Shown here piece after piece: positions 60,301-64,000 of a DNA stretch of 64,000 nt. A program made the position numbers and the translations under genes. The stretch's first letter is position 1. Each line of letters opens with the position of its first letter. Below the pieces are notes generated by a model, which was given only the letters and a program-made list of their open reading frames with translations, was not told where the DNA came from and did no database searches. Location: contig OZ234493.1 of assembly GCA_965153455.1 (NCBI GenBank), forward strand, positions 18,466,213 to 18,530,212, in the 5' to 3' direction. This DNA comes from Sphagnum compactum (taxonomy: Eukaryota; Bryophyta; Sphagnopsida; Sphagnales).

Positions 60301-63300
60301 GGACAATAGGGCCCTCCTGCAAAAACAGCGAGAAAACCCTACCTTAAATGTTCAGCCTGCCTACCCTAAATGATCCTGAAAATTTTACTGGGAAACATTC
60401 ATTTAGTTGTAGGAAATTGTTTATTTTTAGATGGAACATTGTGTGACCTATTAATTGAATTGCATATGATTTAGGTGGGATCATTGTTGCTACCCAAGAC
60501 TTTGCTTATTGCAAGGTTTTGAATTGAATTTTTCAGTTTTCTGTGGATTAGGTAACAGAAATTTTCTTAAATTTAAAGGGTAGCCCATAAATAAGAGCAC
60601 GATGTGTCTTTAAAGAAAACTCGTTCCTTGATGGGTGATGGCAACTTTGCCAGCAGAATCAGTTGTAAGTGGCCAGAAAAACAAAGCTCTAGCAGATCCC
60701 AGAGGGTGAATCCCACAAATCAAATGTCCAAGGAAGAAGAAAAACATGCTATGAAGCCACACATTTGTGAAAAATTGAGTTTCAAGTGATTTTCTAGAAC
60801 CAAAACACCAGTGGGAAGAAGGAAGGGGGTTCGAACCTCATGACATCAGTTCAAAATAAGGTAAATTTTTTATTACTTTGGATGTAAAATTTGTAAACAT
60901 CTACAAATAAGTGAGGCACAAAAATTATTTTGAAAATGCTTACCATTTTTTTGAAAATAATCTGAATTATTTTATTTAATTCCTCGTTTCTAGATCTTGC
61001 TTCACATCTTTTTGTTGGCCTTGCCTACGAAGGCAAGGATATTGTTTTAGATTCATTATAGAGTATAGTAGCTTAAAGGGATTTTGGCCCCTAAGTAATA
61101 GGTCTATTTTCATATGAGGATTTTTGAAAGATGATATTTTTGCTTCAGTTGGAACTTGAGATTAGTTATAGAGTTATAATATCTTGAAGGATTTTGGTTT
61201 CTCTTAGAGGATTTTTTGAAGATTATATTTTTGCATGGTGAAATATTTGAGTTTCCATAATTCTTCTTTTGCCTTAAGATCCTTTTTAATGTAAATGGCA
61301 AGGCCACAGTGTGACACACCCCTTGTTTCTACATGCATTCATGAAAAAATAGACAATTTTTTTTCCCTGTATTGGAATTTATATTCCCCTACGCCACAGC
61401 TGCCCAGTGCCGAGTCTACACATGTTTTCAGGCAAAGACATGATAACTGCGGTCTGATGAGTAAACTTGGCTGGTAATTCTGTCCAAGGGCCACCGGAGG
61501 CGCACCTGACTTGAACTTCGAGTAACCTACCCAGCAGCTGCTGCCGATCAATCTGTCAAAACGACGAATAGACTGCCACCTACTAGTCTCCAGATTTGGT
61601 AAAATGTCAGATCAGAGCACCGCCAAATTATAAATTCTCCAGCTTAATCCCTCCTCAAAATCACAACTACAACTGTGGGAAGACTGCAGGAGATGATTGT
61701 ATGGAGTCGACTTGAGTTGTTGTAAAATCCTGATTAGTGAGAGAAAGCCCTGCAAAACTTTGTTTATAAATATACAGCAATTTCCGAAAATGCAAAAAAA
61801 GAATAAGGGGAAAAAAAAAGAAAAATAACGAATTACTTAAGTTGTTGGAACCCGATTAGTTCACGAATACTGAATCATAACATGGTACAGTGAGGACTCA
61901 GAGTACGATTAACAGATGTTGTGATCAGTACAATACAGAAGACACTGTGCCCCTAGAGTAGCGGGAGCGAATAGCGGCGCAAGTCCAGTCCATTGGGGGA
62001 TGTGATAAATGTCGAAGAGGTTTAATATTGGGAGACCTGTCAAATATAGCGGTGGAGCTGGAGTTGTTGGCTTCTGGCGACAGTGGAAGGTGCACAACAC
62101 GCGGACGATGGTGGCCTTCCCTGTATAAACGGATCAACCCTATCCATGTGATTATTTACGAGCTACCAGCTGGCTCGACAAATTCGAACCTTCCGTTGCA
62201 TTGACTCATCCATCGAACAATAACACCAAGATCAGCCGGTCCCCATGTGGAATTCCCGATTGAATCAGAGATAATAAAAACGTTTCCTTCTCAGCTGCAT
62301 ACATACAATTAGGGTCTCGTTCCATTAGGTTGCTGATCGTAGAGTTACTGCAGCCTAATGGGAAGCCACTGTCATAGGGCCTTGTTTCTTGCTGCAAGGA
62401 TAGACGCTTCCCATCGGAGAGATGCAAGTGCATTGTAAATATGTAATTAATCAGGTTGGGAACTCTGGGAACACATGTTCTAATGAAAAAAAAAAAGATG
62501 TCAGTATATGGTGAGTGACACTTTTACTCATAGCTCCTGCAATTGGTCAATGCCTGACCGATAGAGCTCTGCGATCACTGTGAGCACTGCCAGTTGAAAA
62601 AACCATAATGCAAAGCTACTCTGATCGCGGAATCAGAGCAACCTCAGGGATAAATGTCCTTAGTGGTGATATGTTCTTCAGAAACATTCTTCCATAATTA
62701 CAAGAGGAGATAAATGATAATTGCAATGTCCATTATTAAAATGTGCAATACTACTTGGAAAATATTCTTGGACCCCAAGTTGGGGAAGTGGCATCAATAT
62801 AGTACAACTAGATATATAGTTCGAGGATCTTGAACTAAGTTTGGAGTTGTAAGCAAAACATTCGTCCATCAAACTCGAGAATCCACACTTTAGATAAACT
62901 TCAAAAGTACATAAGCATCACTATTAAAATTTACACAATATTTCGTTGACGCAAGATTCAATTCCAGCTGGTACGCATGACTATCCAAATAATTTCTGCT
63001 CAAATGATGGAACAATTCTTAGCACAGTACAGGATAATTTGATCAGCATAAAATCTGGATTAGTTTCAGTGTGCAGGCCGGGTTTTGCAGCGCAAAGTCA
63101 TTGTTCAAGATAAAAGTCTGTCAATATTTGGCTGGTGAAGTTACTGCAGCTGCAATAGAATAAAATCAGGTAGACGCGTGTACAGACATGAGGACTTTTA
63201 AAAGAAGCGGATAATATCGCTTCTGTTACGTCGTCGTAATTAAGTCGATCTTTTACTGCATTAGTAGAGAATGCATGCATGGCTTTTATAAGAAAGTTCA

Positions 63301-64000
63301 GTGGTTATTCTGGCAAGTTTGGTAAATACTAAAGCGGGAGCACAACACAATGACCTGCCTCAGAACACCTAGATAAAAATAGGAGCTTGAAGGGGACAAA
63401 TCATGAGAGAGTTGTGCACGCCGACGCGAATTGTCATTTTAATCTAATGTGTGCCATCACCTAATGTCAATTTGTCATTATAATGTTATATATGCCACAA
63501 TAGACACCACATATCTAGTACATTGTAATGGATGAAACCACAAAGTTTACCTCACGCATGTGTCATGAGCCCCGGCTTTTTTTATGAGAAAAACCACATT
63601 CTTTTCTAGTTGGAGTTATATTATAGTACATGGACTATATTGCACTTGCACAACTATTTAGCGTAATTCCAATTTTGTCATGGTGGTTGGGATGCCCAAC
63701 TACCTGACAGTAGTGGCCTTGGACTCATTCTTATTTTGAATCAACCTGGGAAGAAGCTCCTCGATTGACCTGTAGGGAACTTGTTCGACCCTATTTTAAG
63801 GCTGAAACTCAAGAATCATTGGCACTTTACATATATTTCTATAACCGTACGTAAGCTCAAGCTGCTGTTTCGGCGGATTCGACCGGGCCAGATTTCAGGC
63901 TCTCGCGGATCGGCTCCAACATTTCATGGAAGCAAATTAATTATAAAGCATAATCTAAGCAAGTGATTAAGTCTTGAAACATTGATAGGTAAGAGCGTGA
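57345..64000. other. Intergenic, no gene recognised
   Basis: No conserved protein, tRNA or rRNA was seen. The frame at 57505-57846 (113 codons) has no domain I know. Mixed-GC DNA at 61.3-63.4 kb with more CpG than average could be the flank of a gene outside the window, but I cannot support a coding region. A local direct repeat near 61.06-61.24 kb is listed separately. Confidence 0.45.
61056..61236 (+). repeat. Imperfect direct repeat
   Basis: ATTATAGAGTATAGTAGCTT with AAAGGGATTTTGG and ATGATATTTTTGC (about 61057-61143) recurs as GTTATAGAGTTATAATATCT with GAAGGATTTTGG and ATTATATTTTTGC (about 61165-61236). It is non-coding. Confidence 0.55.

Overview
The window looks like nuclear DNA of a seed plant. 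Two things point there: a nuclear gene for the plastid ribosomal protein uL5c with a transit peptide and two introns, and an intact gene of the plant-specific DUF247 (UPF0481) family. The DNA is AT-rich, very gene-poor and crowded with old, decayed, nested repeats. This suggests a large genome such as that of a gymnosperm (conifer-like). That assignment is inference; nothing here names the species.

Layout. 1-10.8 kb: one copy of a mosaic dispersed repeat (related to 27.7-29.5 kb), a CCGTCCCG-rich tandem repeat (5.8-6.2 kb), gene-free DNA and a hAT-like non-autonomous element (9857-10694). 10.8-15.1 kb: a less AT-rich gene island with a TATA box near 11.06 kb, a possible leader, and the 794-codon DUF247 gene (12705-15089), which carries three sets of in-frame tandem repeats. 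15.1-27 kb: AT-rich gene-free DNA holding a ~596-bp TIR element (19591-20186), a broken pogo/Tigger-like transposase (20.6-22.1 kb) and tRNA-like SINE heads. 27.2-29.5 kb: a foldback element, one arm of which lies inside the second copy of the mosaic repeat. 30-46 kb: LTR-like blocks present twice in opposite order, two Tourist-like MITEs with TAA target duplications, a 38-bp tandem repeat, and a decayed unrecognised coding region (39.9-42.1 kb) interrupted by a second ~591-bp TIR element. 45.3-49.4 kb: a Ty3/gypsy-like fragment (LTR-like block, primer binding site, gag, zinc knuckles, protease) without visible reverse transcriptase. 50.7-53.5 kb: the three-exon uL5c gene on the minus strand. 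55.2-57.3 kb: a highly diverged minisatellite. 57.3-64 kb: nothing gene-like recognised.

Only two genes look functional, and they are not evidently linked in function: uL5c works in the plastid ribosome, and the DUF247 protein is a membrane-anchored protein of largely unknown role. The rest is mobile DNA and its debris. The best candidates for undescribed material are the matched pair of ~590-bp TIR elements, the decayed W-rich coding region at 39.9-42.1 kb, and the in-frame repeat expansion inside the DUF247 protein.
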